This document shows, piece by piece, positions 14,044 through 21,785 of a stretch of DNA of 64,000 nucleotides. Every line of letters begins with the position of its first letter. Within the stretch, counting starts at the first letter, position 1. A program made the translations under genes and the position numbers. Source of the DNA: Cristatella mucedo (taxonomy: Eukaryota; Bryozoa; Phylactolaemata; Cristatellidae); contig WPIO01000049.1 of assembly GCA_009760855.2 (NCBI GenBank), positions 124,001 through 188,000 of the forward strand. Direction: 5' to 3'. The notes beneath the pieces are model-generated. The model was not told where the DNA came from, did no database searches, and worked only from the letters and a program-made list of their open reading frames with translations.

Positions 14044-15470
14044 GCAAGTGAGAGAAAATAAGTGAGAGGGAGAGAGCTACAGCCGCCCAAATGAGAGCAA
14101 CTGGGGCATGCATTAGGCATTCATTTACCGGGGTCATAGGACTCTTTGGGGTCTGAAGTGCATCAGCCAACACTTTGCCGCTTGGGCTACACTTTACATC
14201 CGAGTCGGCTGCTGTTGCATAGCTGGTCGACTCAGCAAGGTTGTCGGTGCTCCGAAAGCTGCTACTGCAGTCGTCGCCGCTTCCGTCCTGACTGCCGTCG
14301 CTGTCACAGCCGTCCGCTCCTGCAGAAGGCAGCGGCCGCAGATTATGTATAATGACCAACCGTACAGACGGGCCAGTAGCTCCAATCAGTTACAATCATG
14401 GCCTTTTTAGCCACTTACTTTGCCACAACTGACCTCAACGACAGACCGACAGACAAGGCGTCTATGGTCAGTCAATGGCTTTTTTGAACGGCCTCTAACG
14501 TACCGATTAGCAAGAAACCGGTGGACATAACTAAACTGCCACTGTCACATCATGGTCCGAAATGCGCAGGCAGAGCGCTACAGCACCGACCATCTGAAGA
14601 AAATTACTGAGCAGCTGCTAAAGGCAAAAAATGCCGCAGTCAGAGCAGCAGCTGTGCTGTAGAAGCAGCAGCAGTGTCACGTAGCAGACATCAATGGAGG
14701 CTGCAGTTGGCCTTTTGAAGTTGTTTTTTCTGAAGAGCTTTTCTGCCTTTTTCATACAGACTCAGCTGCTCTTCTACAGGAAATCAATCTCTAAAGACGG
14801 CGAGTGTGGCGAAGAGAGACTCACTGCTTGCTGGCCTACCGGCACGTGCAATCAAGCGCTTACAGCTCGTGCAAAACTCGGCAGCTAGGCTTGTCTGTCG
14901 TGAGCATAGCAGTTGCCACATCACACCACTTCTCGCTTACCTGCACTGGCTCCCAGTCAAGCAACGGATCGACTTCAAGGTTTTGTCGCTCACTTTTAGG
15001 TCACTTCATTCTTTGGCTCCAGCCTATCTCTCAGATCTACTCTCTTACCAGGCCAAGCATCGTGCCACCCACTTTTCGTAGTCTAACAGTTTACCAATAC
15101 CTCGTACAAACCTCAAATCCTTTGGAGACCGTGCATTTAATTCGTATGCTCCAAAGCCTGGAGCTCCCTCCGACTTGCTTCAGAACATCCCCTGACTTGA
15201 CTACATTTAAAAAGAACCTAAAAACACACCTATTTAGGACAGCATTTAGTGGGTCCCTGTGTTTCGTCCTTGATGTGCTTATGCGTGCTGACACTGTGCA
15301 TGCTGCCACTAACCACACTTGCATGCTGACCCTGTGCCTGTCACCCCTAGCCATGTTATTCATGTTGTTTATCGAGCATGATTTTATTCACCATTCAATC
15401 GTGTTTCCCTTAGCAGCAAATGTAAAGTGCCTAGAAAGAGATTGAGTTCTCTGAGGATGCTTTATCAAGT

Positions 15471-15517
<47 letters not shown>

Positions 15518-18201
15518 AGAGACGGGAAGGCTCGATAGCGCACTCAGCAGAATGTGCTGCAGGCCGAACAAGACCAGATCCGAGACTGGCCGATTGGACA
15601 GCCTCATTTCTATAGCAGCAGAAGAGCCTGAACGGACTTGCACTAGACTGCGGCGCCAGACTTTGCCTTTAGCAGCTGCTCAGTATTTTTCCTCGGACGG
15701 TCGGTGCTGTGGCACTGGGCCCACGCATTCCGGACACCGACTTGTCCTATTCAGGACTTGAACCTTGAACATGCGCCCAGCATCCGCAGAGCGTGCACAC
15801 CTCATTACTGCCGGGCTACGATCGCATCGGCCAAACCGCTGCTTCACTGAGCAAGAACGCTAGCTGCCTAGATGCACGGAGGGGCAGAGAGCAGGCAGGC
15901 GAACACGCCCCGGGGGGGGGGGGATTCGTCATCGCAGCACCCTGATGTATAGAGGAAGTCGGGGCTCCTGGGGCTCAGCAGCGACCCCTGCCCCGGATGT
16001 CACGCTTGCAGCTTTGCAACTTGGCGCACACTCGGTCGGTGCGCGAGCGTCGCTCGGGATGGCGCTTGGGTCGGCTCTCGCGAGCGAGCAAGCTGCAACC
16101 TCCACACGAAGCTGCACGGAGTGACCGCTTGGCGGTGGCTGCTGCTAGTGTTACCGTCGTCGTCGTCGGCCTCGTGATCGACAGTGTCGTCTTCGTCGTC
16201 GTCCCACGATCTCATGCCGAGCATGCCCCACGTCCCATACAGGGAGTTTTCCGTAAAGGAGCAGCGATTGTCGATGCAGGCATTATACTCGTCGTACTCG
16301 CCATCGAGCGCGGTCGACGACGATGTTGAGTCGAATTCACCCGGAAACAGTTGAGCTAGCGGCAAGCTGTCTGACAGCCTGTTGCGCTCGGTGCCGGCAG
16401 CCTGCAACTCGGCAGTTGCCCGCAGCAGCTCGGATGAATGCACATACATCGCTTTCCCTCAATGGGCCGCGCGAGAGCTAACGCAACGACGGCAGCACAC
16501 GGGTGCCAGCCGGCTGGCTTACCGCTGGCAGCACCAGTAGCGAATCGACGACCGATGGATGATGGACGACTGCCGATGGATCGGCAGCCGGCCACGGATG
16601 ATCAGCACGAGAACACTCGGCAGCAGCGGCTGAGGCGGCGGTTTCAGGAGCAGCGTCGGCCAGCCGAGCTCGATCGCCGGGCGGCCACGCAGCAGCAACT
16701 GCCACGGGCGACCAAGTGTCGGCAAACGAATCTGCCGGTGGCTGGTGCGAGGCGGAAAGGTGAAAGCAATCTTGACTGCCTGGGTCGTCGAGTCTCGTGC
16801 AATCGGGCAGTGAGCCATTGGCCGAGATGCCAGCATCGGAGCCGAGTTGGCAGGGGCTCTCCGCAGCCACGACCTGAGCCGTGGTGGCGACTGGCGCCCG
16901 GCTGAAGCCTGACACTGTGGTGGTGTTTCCGCCCGGCTGGCACTGACCGCTGTAGGCAGTGGTTGCATCGTCGGCTTGAGCTTCATTGGCTGCTGCTGAC
17001 TCTGCTGCCGCAGCTGCTGCTGCGGCCACCACTGCAGCCACTGTGGTGGCACCAGCAGCAGCAGCAGCAGCAGTTGTCACTTGAGCAGCCTGGCCAGCAG
17101 CACGCTCAGCGATCGTGTCGCGCATCCGGGGCTTTCTTTTCGGCACCGCCGGCGACGCGAGGCTGACGGCCGAAATGCTGGCGGAGGGTGGCAGCGAAGG
17201 TGGCAGGAACGACGGCTCAGGCAATGAGCTCTCGAGTGGCGGCGGACGCTGCCAGTCCCCCAAAAGACTGCCGACGTTCGACGGCATCTCGGCAGGTGCC
17301 AAGGCTATCCCCACCGGCGGTCCATGGGAAGCGCCCGGCAGCGGCGGCAGCAACCAGCCAGGTTCGGCCTGCTCACCAGTGCTTTGAAGCCTTCCACCAC
17401 CGTCAGCCGCTTGCCCGACTTTCCGGCCTTCGCCGTCACTTGCCCGCTGCAGCTGTCTGGGGGCAGGCTGCACCGCCACGTCTCGGAGCGGTTCGGCCAC
17501 AGGTCGCACGAGCTCTGCCTCTGCCGCCGCAACCTCCGTCGGCGGGGCACAGCCGTCCGCCTCTGCCTCGGGCTGCGAGGAAGGAGCGAGGCGGCTGTGC
17601 TCGGACCCGGCGGCGGCTCCCACCGAGCGGGCCCGCACCTCAGGTGGCAACCGTCGGTCACTCTGGCACACGATCCCATCGTCGGCCGCCGCAGCTGCCA
17701 CCAGATGCGCTACTTTGGAGGCCGAAGGCCGTGGCCGTGTGACGAGGACAGGGATAGCAGCAGCAGCAGCAGCAGCATCACAGGCCTCGGCAGCATCGGT
17801 GCCCCGTCCGTGTTGGTGGCCCTCGTCGGCTTGGCGGGTCGACACAGAGGCTGCAGCACGGTCTGCAGCCTCAGCTGCTAATGAAGGCGGCAGCTGCTGC
17901 TGCAGCACTGCTGCACTCTGAGCAGGAAAAGACACCACCCGGGGCCGAGGCAGCGGCTTGCTAACCTTAGGCTCGGTTGTCGAATGCCCTCGATGCCCGG
18001 CTGTCGCTAACACCTTGGGCGGCAGCGGGGGCCTAAAGTCGTCGCTGCCATCGTCAGCAGATGGCAGACGTGTGTCCGACGTGAGAAATTCAGCAGCAGC
18101 AGCGGAGCCAGTGGACGCAGTGCCAAAAGCGAGAGGAACGTTCTCGTAAGTCGGCTCGGAGTAGCTGGCCGCCTGCCAGCCCGTCCTGCTGCCATCGCCG
18201 C

Positions 18202-18250
<49 letters not shown>

Positions 18251-18901
18251 GCGGCAAGGACTGGTAGATAGTGACCCCGAAGTGGGCACGAGCAGCTGCG
18301 GGTGAGCCGGCTGGCCTCGAAGGTCGGGCGCAGCTCCCTCGGAAGAGCGCTGGCTCTGACGTTCGACCGGCCTGGATGAAGGATCCGATGCCGCCGCCAC
18401 TGCGGTTGCTGCTTCGAGCTGCCACGCATGGGGCGGCTGGCCATCGGTTGCCACGTCCAGGACGACGGAATCATGCTGGCTCGAACGAGCCGTCCTGGGA
18501 ACAATGGGCGGAGGGGACACGTCCCCTCCTTCACCGCGGCCACGATCACAACCGGCGGCCCCCGGTAACGTGCGCTGACAGTTAGCATAGACGAGTTCGT
18601 CTGGGCCGCATTCTTTGCTGCCTGCGCTGGAGGCGTAGTCGGCGGAGGCGGCGGCAGCGCCGCCCTGCAGCAGCGGGTGCAGGCAGCTCAAAATGAGATG
18701 GCGGTGCCTGGCCGACGCGACGCCCAGCTCGACAAGTCGGCGATCCGTTATAGCAGCTGCAGGAAAGTCGGCCGCAGGGCCGGAGCACGAAACAGCACTC
18801 CTTAAAAGCAAGCAGTACTCGCCCAAGCCCAGCGCCCGAAGTCGCGACTCCATCGACACCTCCGCCGAAGCTGCCTCGTCGTGACCCCAGCTGCTCGCCA
18901 T
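13..18901 (-). CDS. ARAP-like SAM/PH multidomain signalling gene, 5' part (partial; runs off the left edge)
   Basis: Six exons are placed on the minus strand: 18901-16523, 16401-16155, 14319-14129, 13172-13132, 11026-10948 and 159-13. The first five join in phase into 979 codons. Residues about 17-80 form a SAM domain ([11 protein letters not shown] ... [10 protein letters not shown]). Residues about 940-979 open a PH domain (AGYLYKQGG, then [19 protein letters not shown]). The exon at the left edge reads like another PH start ([17 protein letters not shown]). The order SAM-PH-PH is the N-terminal layout of ARAP proteins, which continue with ArfGAP, RhoGAP and RA domains and link Arf and Rho GTPases to phosphoinositides at membranes. 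Those catalytic domains would lie left of this window. The C-terminal half of PH1 was not found between 10948 and 159. Alternatives are another SAM+PH adaptor such as a CNK-type protein. Confident that it is one SAM/PH gene; moderately confident of the ARAP name. Confidence 0.65.
160..1130. other. ARAP-like intron, no feature recognised
   Basis: AT-rich unique-looking sequence without a convincing exon on either strand. I looked here for the second half of PH1 and did not find it. Confidence 0.5.
1150..1255 (-). repeat. LINE family B 3'-end fragment
   Basis: Reverse-strand copy of the family B 3' UTR (CCACAAAGACTTTGTGGGTG and AGTTTTCTATAACGCAC), next to a decayed ATGCAATACAATG tail. No coding part is left. 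Confidence 0.6.
1270..2093 (+). repeat. LINE family A (CR1/L2-like), 3' fragment
   Basis: Decayed last part of the RT ORF (AACTCACTATTTGCTGGTCTACC, the NSLLAGLP motif, through LLTNLKHR-type sequence). It then continues to the 3' UTR and an ATTATTATT tail at 2076-2093. Frames are broken by indels. It matches the better copy at 14790-15513 along its length. Confidence 0.8.
2096..2235 (-). repeat. LINE family B fragment
   Basis: Reverse-strand piece (GCAAAGAGAAAGTG, AAGTAGCAGCTCAGGAC, GTCGGCAGCAGGAGAGTA) matching the region between RT and 3' tail in the copies at 4842-6870 and 28438-29911. It abuts the family A tail. Confidence 0.65.
2546..3271 (+). repeat. LINE family B (CR1-like), 3' fragment with (TTACA)n tail
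   Basis: The RT C-terminus is readable at 2602-3033 ([20 protein letters not shown], then [20 protein letters not shown]). A 3' UTR and a TACATTACATTACAT tail ending near 3271 follow. It is truncated at the 5' side, as usual for LINE insertions by target-primed reverse transcription. The reading frame is lost after residue 143. Confidence 0.85.
3517..3549. repeat. (GA)n microsatellite
   Basis: Pure GA dinucleotide run of about 32 bp. Confidence 0.95.
3571..3640 (+). repeat. LINE family A 3' hairpin and tail
   Basis: Contains AGTGCCTAGAAATAGATTTAG, TTCTCTCAGGGTGCT and a short ATTATT tail; only the extreme 3' end was inserted. Confidence 0.75.
3885..4052 (-). repeat. tRNA-derived SINE (family C)
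   Basis: On the minus strand it has a tRNA-like head with a B-box-like GGGCTCGAATCC and a body ending GAGGCTATTGAATC. It matches the copy at 51080-51241 over its whole length, including the agaagagcctttaacggctatcacc block on the plus strand. It is non-coding and probably transcribed by Pol III when active. Confidence 0.7.
4060..4840. other. ARAP-like intron, no feature recognised
   Basis: The 115-codon open frame on the minus strand at 4292-4639 is rich in Ser, Leu and Cys from a GA-rich stretch and shows no family motif. Nothing else is seen. Confidence 0.4.
4842..6870 (-). repeat. LINE family B (CR1-like) with reverse transcriptase, 5'-truncated and frameshifted
   Basis: The longest family B copy. 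On the minus strand the RT ORF at 6058-5336 (240 codons) holds [20 protein letters not shown], then [12 protein letters not shown] with the catalytic YADD, and later [20 protein letters not shown]. More RT N-terminal sequence lies upstream in other frames to about 6870 ([14 protein letters not shown] at 6342-5923; [13 protein letters not shown] at 6699-6505). The 3' end is an ATGTAATGTAATGTAT tail at 4842-4857. Known role: RT of non-LTR retrotransposons of the CR1/L2/Rex1 group, acting by target-primed reverse transcription. This copy is dead: multiple frameshifts, and no endonuclease domain in the window. Confidence 0.9.
5336..6058 (-). pseudogene. Reverse transcriptase domain of LINE family B
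   Basis: A 240-codon open frame covers RT motifs B to [11 protein letters not shown] (motif B), YADD (motif C, catalytic Asp pair present), then [13 protein letters not shown] and the [12 protein letters not shown] thumb region. The frame opens inside the RT domain, so the ATG is not a real start. The catalytic residues remain but the element is truncated. Confidence 0.85.
6890..7840. other. ARAP-like intron, no feature recognised
   Basis: Three short plus-strand open frames (6923-7177, 7207-7479) have no recognisable domain. They may be an older decayed element; I cannot name it. Confidence 0.35.
7845..7985 (+). repeat. LINE family A internal fragment
   Basis: Reads [18 protein letters not shown], the family A segment just after the RT palm. 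It is also seen at 34290-34330 and 45945-45985. Confidence 0.7.
8153..8545 (+). pseudogene. BED-like zinc-finger open frame, possible hAT N-terminal remnant
   Basis: The 130-codon open frame starts [18 protein letters not shown] and then has [10 protein letters not shown]. This recalls the GRPxxxxWxxFT...CKxCGK start of BED-finger hAT transposases, but the distal His/Cys pair of a BED finger is not clear. In another frame the sequence goes on into an acidic stretch ([17 protein letters not shown]) up to about 8590. No catalytic part follows. The assignment is weak; it could also be an unrelated chance ORF. Confidence 0.3.
8756..9204 (-). repeat. LINE family A 3' fragment, left arm of a head-to-head pair
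   Basis: Begins with (TAA)n, then the hairpin (CGCCCTCAGAGAACTC ... TTCTAGGCGCTTTA), then C-terminal ORF sequence on the minus strand ([20 protein letters not shown]). Its 5' side meets the plus-strand copy at about 9205. Confidence 0.85.
9205..9750 (+). repeat. LINE family A 3' fragment, right arm of a head-to-head pair
   Basis: Starts AGAAGCTCTGCAGCCGGACT within the RT C-terminus and ends in the hairpin and ATTATTATAATTATT tail. With the preceding inverted copy it makes a long imperfect palindrome of about 1 kb. Confidence 0.8.
9760..10340. other. ARAP-like intron, no feature recognised
   Basis: No exon with proper splice signals and PH-like content was found on the minus strand; no repeat recognised. 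Confidence 0.4.
10368..10450 (+). repeat. LINE family A 3' tail fragment
   Basis: Decayed hairpin (AGTTCCTACAAAGAGATTTAG ... GGGCACT) and ATTATTATTATT end. Confidence 0.65.
10948..11026 (-). CDS. ARAP-like exon 5: PH1 beta2-beta3
   Basis: The acceptor TTTACTTTAAG and donor GTAATG bound 79 nt. Entered in phase 2 from exon 4, it reads [16 protein letters not shown] then [10 protein letters not shown], the beta1-beta2 loop and beta2-beta3 strands of a PH domain. The basic KGWRKRY is the usual phosphoinositide-contact strand. It ends in phase 0. The next PH1 exon was not located. Confidence 0.8.
11195..11316 (+). repeat. LINE family B 3'-end fragment
   Basis: AAAGCTGCTTAGGCTTAGAGTG, TGTGTAACACCC and GGAGATAAATTACATTACG match the 3' UTR and (TTACA)n tail of the copy at 2546-3271. 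Confidence 0.7.
11320..13000. other. ARAP-like intron, GC-rich stretch, no exon recognised
   Basis: GC-rich sequence with a short (AC)n run at 11970-11992, a C run at 12337-12347 and a 46-bp tandem duplication at 11515-11597. Several overlapping open frames on both strands show no family motif. The GC richness might mark an internal promoter, but no core element is convincing. Confidence 0.4.
11515..11597. repeat. 46-bp-period tandem duplication
   Basis: CAGCTAACGCCAAAGAGCC followed by GTGGCGTGCCACAACAG occurs twice, 46 bp apart. GTGGCGTGCCAC is itself near-palindromic. Confidence 0.85.
13132..13172 (-). CDS. ARAP-like exon 4: 41-nt microexon opening PH1
   Basis: The acceptor (pyrimidine tract ending TTTGTTTAG) and donor GTGAGT bound only 41 nt, encoding [22 protein letters not shown] is the typical PH beta1 strand. 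Phase 0 in and 2 out exactly bridge exon 3 (ends phase 0) and exon 5 (starts phase 2). This exact fit is the main support. Confidence 0.85.
13315..13376. repeat. (CA)n microsatellite
   Basis: Nearly pure CA run, followed by ACAGAC repeats. Confidence 0.95.
13410..13512. repeat. Minisatellite of AGACAGACAC units
   Basis: A 10-bp unit (AGACAGACAC, with GG variants every third unit) is repeated about ten times, giving a 30-bp higher-order period. Confidence 0.9.
13550..14065. repeat. Purine-rich block with three (AG)n runs
   Basis: About 500 bp of almost only A and G on the plus strand, with (AG)n runs near 13573-13625, 13768-13810 and 14010-14040. On the sense strand of the ARAP-like gene it is polypyrimidine, and it lies just inside the intron after exon 3. 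Confidence 0.9.
14129..14319 (-). CDS. ARAP-like exon 3: Ser/Asp-rich linker
   Basis: The acceptor CTGCCTTCTGCAG and donor GTAAAT bound 191 nt, phase 1 in and 0 out. It encodes a linker ([45 protein letters not shown]) with Ser/Thr-Pro sites between the SAM exon and PH1. No folded domain is visible. Confidence 0.7.
14790..15513 (+). repeat. LINE family A, best-preserved 3' fragment
   Basis: Frames at 14806-15081 and 14804-15445 together give [37 protein letters not shown] and, at the C-terminus, [11 protein letters not shown] ... VKCLERD. The 3' hairpin and a 41-bp (ATT)n tail follow. One frameshift lies near 15080. It sits in the ARAP-like intron between exons 2 and 3, opposite to the gene. 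Confidence 0.9.
15591..15650 (-). repeat. SINE family C fragment
   Basis: ACAGCCTCATTTCTATAGC and AGAAGAGCCTGAACGG match the end of the SINE at 3885-4052; the tRNA head is missing. Confidence 0.5.
16155..16401 (-). CDS. ARAP-like exon 2: acidic linker
   Basis: Donor GTAACA at 16154. The acceptor is tentative: GTTGCAG before 16401 gives the phase needed (0 in, 1 out) but has a poor pyrimidine tract. It encodes [43 protein letters not shown] and a run of Asp/Glu. The 5' limit could be up to 50 bp upstream. No domain is recognised; the Tyr-containing acidic motifs look like kinase or adaptor sites. Confidence 0.6.
16523..18901 (-). CDS. ARAP-like exon 1: SAM domain and long disordered region
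   Basis: 793 codons from ATG at 18901 to a GTAAGC donor (CTG CCA GCG before it), phase 0. SAM domain at residues about 17-80. Then come Tyr105 in VYANCQ and Tyr252 in TYENVP, both YxN motifs of the type bound by GRB2-like SH2 domains when phosphorylated. A pure Ser run encoded by about 15 repeated codons lies at residues about 218-233. An SH3-type PPLPPK lies at about 289-296, and basic [10 protein letters not shown] further on. The rest is Ala/Pro/Ser-rich and disordered. The exon is far larger than SAM exons of vertebrate ARAPs. The start was chosen as the first ATG before the SAM domain; Met17 is an alternative. Confidence 0.75.
18204..18248 (-). repeat. Coding trinucleotide repeat (poly-Ser) in exon 1
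   Basis: An uninterrupted (GCT/CTG)n run of about 45 bp on the plus strand is read as poly-Ser on the coding strand. Length changes keep the frame, so it is a likely polymorphic site. Confidence 0.9.
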
Positions 18902-19653
18902 CTCGCTACTATGGCTACTGACGGCACGGCGGCTGCGGAGTCAGCCGGCGCAGCGACCCGGACAACGACGATGCAGCTGGCCACAGCCGCAGCAGCCTCG
19001 CCGCAGAGCTGGTGAGCTCTCGCTGGCAGCTCGTCGAGTCCGGCGCTCCCTACAAACGAGCCTCGCCGTGCTAGGACAAGCGCCAGAGATCAGCCGCGGA
19101 GGCGAGGCAGGAGACGCGCACGCGAGAATCACTCTGACCCGACAGGTAGTGAGCGTCGGCGCAAAACCCATCAATACTACCACTACACACGCACGCACGC
19201 ACACAGCCCAGTGGTTCTCACTCGCCAGCCGCCGACGATGGCCGTCGAACCGCCGCCAGTCCAGCCCGACCTGGCAGCCCCAGGAGCACCGACGGTGCCG
19301 AAGTGACTAGGAAACGAAGCAGCTTTTGAGCCTGGCTCCCGCTCCCTACAGCCAGCTGACCGCTCCGAGCTCCACTCCCGCGGGACTCTCACCGGCCGCT
19401 CTACGAAAATGCAAATACAGAGGAGCCTTTTTTTCGGACCGTCCGTCGAGGGAACTGGGCGAAGAAAAGAGGGGCACTCGTGCGTCGTAACTGCGGCGAC
19501 ACGCGGCTCCCTCCACAACGTCGACCGAGCCCGGCGTCTCTGCCGCTCTCACCTCTCGAATGTTCCCTCCGCTCGAAGTTCGCTCAGTTCGACCTGACCA
19601 GCCAGCAGGCCGGTGGCTATGGAGCGGTCAGCAACGCGGAAGCCGCCAGTGGG
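18902..19653 (-). other. GC-rich upstream region of the ARAP-like gene
   Basis: About 750 bp of GC-rich sequence between the ATG and the first LTR-like insertion. It probably holds the 5' UTR and promoter. No TATA box was seen on the minus strand, and the open frames on both strands show no family motif. Confidence 0.4.
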
Positions 19654-20056
19654 CCAATGTAGCGCCCTGCTGGCTTTGGCTGAATTTTAGCGCGAACAAG
19701 AGCTGTTCGGCGGCGGGCTAGAGCCCCTTTGTCCTGGAGCAGTGAGCCAGAGAGGAGCGTCAGTGCGGTTAGAGAGGAAGCGCTTAGGAGCAGGCCAGGA
19801 AGCTCGGAGACGAGCAGCGGCGATTCGGCCTTTAGAATTGGTCCGATACTCGCGGAAGCTGCTGATAGATGTTGGCTGGCCTGTCAACCCCCGCCTTCCC
19901 TCTTCCCAAGAAAGAAGCGTCTGGAACCCATTCGCCATTCAAGCTGGACGGAGGTGCCCTGCCAGTGGCCTGGGAACGGTAGTCATTCCTTTCCGTAATG
20001 GGCCAAGGTGTCCGGGCCCAATACCACTAAGCTCTTGCCCCATTGTCTCAGCCAAG

Positions 20057-20064
20057 TATTTAAG
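20057..20064 (+). promoter_or_regulatory. TATA-like box of LTR-like copy 1
   Basis: TATTTAAG about 400 bp into the element, kept in copy 2 at 22185-22192. Inferred promoter of the element. Confidence 0.45.
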
Positions 20065-20396
20065 AGTCGAGCGACGCTCGCTCTGGGTCTTTTGCCTCGT
20101 GTCTTTTTGTCTGTGGTCTTCTGTCTTTGGTCCGGCTCCGCCGTCGGACTCGTTTTTCTCTGGAAGCGAGGGAGGAGGGCGGGCTGTTCGCCAGCGATTG
20201 ACGGAACAGGACGAGACAGCTCTAGGAGGATTCGGTGGAACCCCACCGAACACGGTCGTATCGCGCCCGAGCTGGCATTTTGTTTGTTCTTTCGTGTTTT
20301 GTGTTTCTTTTGTGTCGTGTGTGTGCGCGCTAGCACGTGCTCTCGGCATAGGGATTTGCCGGCGCGAGCTAGGCGTAGTTGGCGTGTGTGGAGCTC

Positions 20397-20762
20397 TAGT
20401 TCACCGGGTAGGGTTTAGGCTCCGGGTCGCGCTTTAGTGTGGAGAATTATTTCCTCCGCAGGAGTGCTTGAGTTGGCGTGTGTGGAGTATTCCGGCCGCA
20501 CTGGTGGAAACCGAGTTCTAGTTCACCGGGTAGGGTTTAGACTCCGGTTCGCACCTCAGTGTGGAGAAGTACTCCCTCCGCTCGAGTGTTTAAGTTGGCG
20601 TGTTTGGGGTATTCCCTCGGCACAGGTGGGAACGGATTCCTAGTTCACCGGTTAGGGTTTAGGGTCCGGGTCGCGCTTAGTGTAGAGGAGTATTCCCTCC
20701 GCAAGAGTGTTGAACGTGCGAGGAGTGTGGAGATAAAGCTGAACTAGACGCGCAGCGACTTT
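20397..20762 (+). repeat. Three 122-bp tandem units inside LTR-like copy 1
   Basis: Units begin TAGTTCACCGGGTAGGGTTT at 20397, 20519 and 20641 (spacing 122 and 122). The same array is present in copy 2 from about 22524. Confidence 0.9.
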
Positions 20763-20773
20763 GTGCGCTTGCG

Positions 20774-20779
20774 AATAAA
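20774..20779 (+). terminator. AATAAA polyadenylation signal in LTR-like copy 1
   Basis: GCGAATAAAGTTCAG; the same hexamer is in copy 2 at 22900-22905. It would end an element transcript started at the TATTTAAG box. Confidence 0.45.
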
Positions 20780-20999
20780 GTTCAGTAAAATCCCCAATTT
20801 ATGTGCCTTGCTTCCAATTCACGCCGCGGACTCACGACCCCTTTTAGTAACGGTAAGCAGGTCAGCGCCAGAAACGCTCGTTTCGTGGCGGCCAGCTTAT
20901 TGCGCGTAGGCGCGCACCGAACGGCATTAGGCGATAGGCTACGCCGCTAGGTAAGCGGCAGGTCAAGCTTACCCCGCCGAGCCTTCGGCGTTACACCAA

Positions 21000-21781
21000 G
21001 CTAACAAGCCAACTTCCCAGCGCCTGATGTCCTGCGGCAGTGGCATCCTCGCACCGATGTTCCTAGTCGGTGGGCGGTCGCGTTCTGACCGTATCTATTA
21101 CTGCAAATGACCGCACTTACAGTCTAGTTTTGAATTCTATTTTTCATGTCCCTTAATTCCACATCCTCTTACCCAGTCTCCACTCGCGATCCTAACTCTA
21201 CACTGTGCAGCCGCAATACGACGCCGGCCGCTATCGCGCACGCTCCCGCGCGAAATGTGCGATCGCTGACCCGTTACAAATGTCGGCGACGTCGGTCGTC
21301 GAGCTGCACTTAGCTCCAGAGTCCCGCCAGTGAATAACTCAGACGACAGTCTCGCCGCTACCGAGCATCACCCGGCTGCTACCCAGTCTCGTAATTGAAA
21401 TGTTGTGTTCGCGAAGCAAATACCCTGGCCCGCCTTTGTGGGTTTGCACTGGGGCACTTAGCTATTGGCCCTGCTCATCTGCGCCGCAGCTGCTTTTTGT
21501 AGTGATATAGCTTTAGCTGGAATTGTGTACGTCTGAGATTACTTAGTTTGTGGGCGTGGCAGCGCCGCCGCGTGGCCCCGCCCCAGCCGGCGCTCCGCCC
21601 ACCCTACAGGCGCGTAGAACGCCGTCGCGCGCCTGCATCTCTGCGGCGCGCTTTTGCCTTTTAACTGTCAGTCTACCGACCTGCGCGGATGCTAACCACT
21701 CTCGCTCTCTCTTACTCTTTACGCCTCGCTTGCCTACTTCGCCTGTGTACAAATACAGCCGTCGTAATATCAACCACAATG
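21000..21781. other. Spacer between the two LTR-like copies, no gene recognised
   Basis: 782 bp of GC-rich sequence. It has no primer-binding TGG motif next to copy 1 and no polypurine tract next to copy 2. Frames at 21543-21849 show no family motif. It looks like host upstream sequence, not an internal retroelement region. Confidence 0.5.
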
Positions 21782-21785
21782 CGTG

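Larger units (their letters stand above)
19658..20995 (+). mobile_element. 1.34-kb LTR-like element, copy 1 (solo LTR or non-autonomous element)
   Basis: 1338 bp starting TGTAGCG and ending CGTTACA, so TG...CA with short inverted ends. It is flanked by CCAA on both sides (19654-19657 and 20996-20999), a 4-bp target duplication. Inside on the plus strand are a TATTTAAG box (20057-20064), three 122-bp tandem units (20397-20762) with GGGTTTAGG motifs, and an AATAAA signal (20774-20779), the order expected in an LTR. No protein domain: the longest frame (231 codons, 19742-20437) is broken in copy 2. No internal region, primer site or pol gene belongs to it. It lies about 750 bp upstream of the ARAP-like ATG in divergent orientation. 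Confidence 0.8.

Noticed and set aside
13173-14359. Long Ser/Leu/Cys/Val open frames on the minus strand
   Set aside because: Translations of (AG)n and (CA)n repeats; only the 14319-14129 part is an exon.
16438-18588. Several plus-strand and alternate-frame ORFs of 100-190 codons
   Set aside because: Shadows of the GC-rich ARAP-like exon 1; no motifs, whereas the chosen frame is open for 807 codons and starts with a SAM domain.
19742-20437. 231-codon open frame inside LTR-like copy 1 as a gene
   Set aside because: It is shifted and shortened to 138 codons in the near-identical copy 2, overlaps other open frames in the same GC-rich DNA and has no motif.
20397-20762. CRISPR-like array
   Set aside because: Units are contiguous 122-bp repeats without unique spacers, in an animal genome.
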